From Rubrivivax sp. (GTDB lineage: Bacteria > Pseudomonadota > Gammaproteobacteria > Burkholderiales > Burkholderiaceae_C), in assembly GCA_020851615.1 (NCBI GenBank), contig JADZCL010000020.1:1-6441 (forward strand): 6,441 nt of DNA, read 5' to 3'. Below are positions 5,907 to 6,441 of this stretch, in pieces. The position numbers and the translations under genes were made by a program. The notes under the pieces were generated by a model. That model was not told the DNA's origin, did no database searches, and worked only from the letters and a program-made list of their open reading frames with translations. Position 1 is the stretch's first letter, and every line of letters starts with the position of its first letter.

Positions 5907-6441
5907 CGGTGGCGGGCGCCGACCTTGCAGACCCCGGGCAGCCGCTGGTGCGTGTGGTCGGCCTGACCATGGCCTTCGGCGACGAGGTCGTGCAGCACGG
6001 GCTTGACTTCGACATTCGCCGCGACGAAGTGCTGGCCATCGTCGGCGCCAGCGGCTGCGGCAAGAGCACGCTGCTGCGCCACCTGATCGGCCTGCAGCAG
6101 CCCGCAGCCGGCCAGGTGCTCTACGGCGAGCAGGACCTGCACCAGAGCGACGAGGAAGCCCTGGCCGTGCTGCGGCGGCGCTTTGGCGTGATGTTCCAGT
6201 CGGGCGCGCTGTGGAGTTCGATGACGGTGGGCGAGAACGTCATGCTGCCGCTGCGCCTGTTCACCACGCTGACACCGCGCGAGCGCATCCGCCTGGCGCG
6301 CTGGAAGCTGGCGCTCGTGGGCCTGGCCGAGGCCTTCGAGCTCGAGCCGGCCGAGTTGAGCGGCGGCATGCGCAAGCGGGCGGCCATCGCCCGCGCGCTG
6401 GTGCTGGACCCGCAGTTGCTCTATCTCGACGAACCCTCATC
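5903..6441 (+). CDS. MlaF-type ABC transporter ATPase (3' partial)
   Basis: The first 179 codons of a cytosolic ABC ATPase, open to the right edge. In order: Walker A GASGCGKST (48-56), Q-loop Gln99 in MFQSGALWSSMTVGENV, the ABC signature LSGGM (152-156) continuing as RKRAAIARAL, and Walker B LLYLDEP (172-178) with the catalytic Glu177. The Walker B region is cut by the window end, so the D- and H-loops are not seen. The Q-loop and signature wording (FQSGALW, LSGGMRKRAAIARAL) is characteristic of the MlaF/Mkl branch that powers MCE lipid transporters, and the MlaE-type permease immediately upstream supports this. I chose GTG 5903, which overlaps the permease stop as GTGA; GTG 5909 is the next in-frame option. 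There is no clear Shine-Dalgarno site, which fits coupled translation. An MlaD-type MCE gene is expected next but is outside the window. Confidence 0.93.
   Translation, partial: MTVAGADLADPGQPLVRVVGLTMAFGDEVVQHGLDFDIRRDEVLAIVGASGCGKSTLLRHLIGLQQPAAGQVLYGEQDLHQSDEEALAVLRRRFGVMFQSGALWSSMTVGENVMLPLRLFTTLTPRERIRLARWKLALVGLAEAFELEPAELSGGMRKRAAIARALVLDPQLLYLDEPS

Overview
The window is about 6.4 kb of very GC-rich DNA with strong G/C preference at third codon positions and almost no non-coding space (the longest gap is about 110 bases). The protein families, the gene mix and the GC content suggest a betaproteobacterium, most likely of the order Burkholderiales. That placement is inferred from general resemblance, not from a search.

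Layout, left to right. (1) The last 38 codons of a FabB-type beta-ketoacyl-ACP synthase, plus strand, followed by a small hairpin. (2) A 144-aa universal stress protein (UspA family), plus strand. (3) Converging on it, a ZIP-family metal transporter with a histidine-rich loop, minus strand. The convergent junction holds a perfect 10-bp stem that overlaps the transporter's stop codon. (4) Two minus-strand hydrolases in a probable operon: an upstream S9 prolyl-oligopeptidase-type serine peptidase, then 48 nt later a dienelactone-hydrolase-family protein. Both carry twin-arginine-type N-termini, so both are probably sent folded to the periplasm. (5) Divergent from the peptidase, plus strand, an MlaE-type permease with an N-terminal STAS-like (MlaB-like) domain. 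It overlaps by 4 nt the start of an MlaF-type ABC ATPase, which runs off the window. An 82-bp intergenic region with an 8-bp inverted repeat separates the two divergent units.

How the genes work together. The permease and ATPase form the core of an Mla/MCE-type ABC system for lipid traffic between the inner and outer membranes; an MlaD-type MCE protein would be expected just beyond the right edge. The two exported hydrolases look like one expression unit with an unknown periplasmic substrate. FabB, the stress protein and the ZIP transporter look like separate housekeeping units.

I see no mobile element, CRISPR array, RNA gene or clear sign of horizontal transfer, and nothing that amounts to an undescribed multi-gene system. 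The points most worth a second look are the degenerate STAS domain fused to MlaE, the paired exported hydrolases, the unusual S1-pocket region of the S9 peptidase, the LIV-1-like ZIP protein, and the inverted repeats at gene boundaries.
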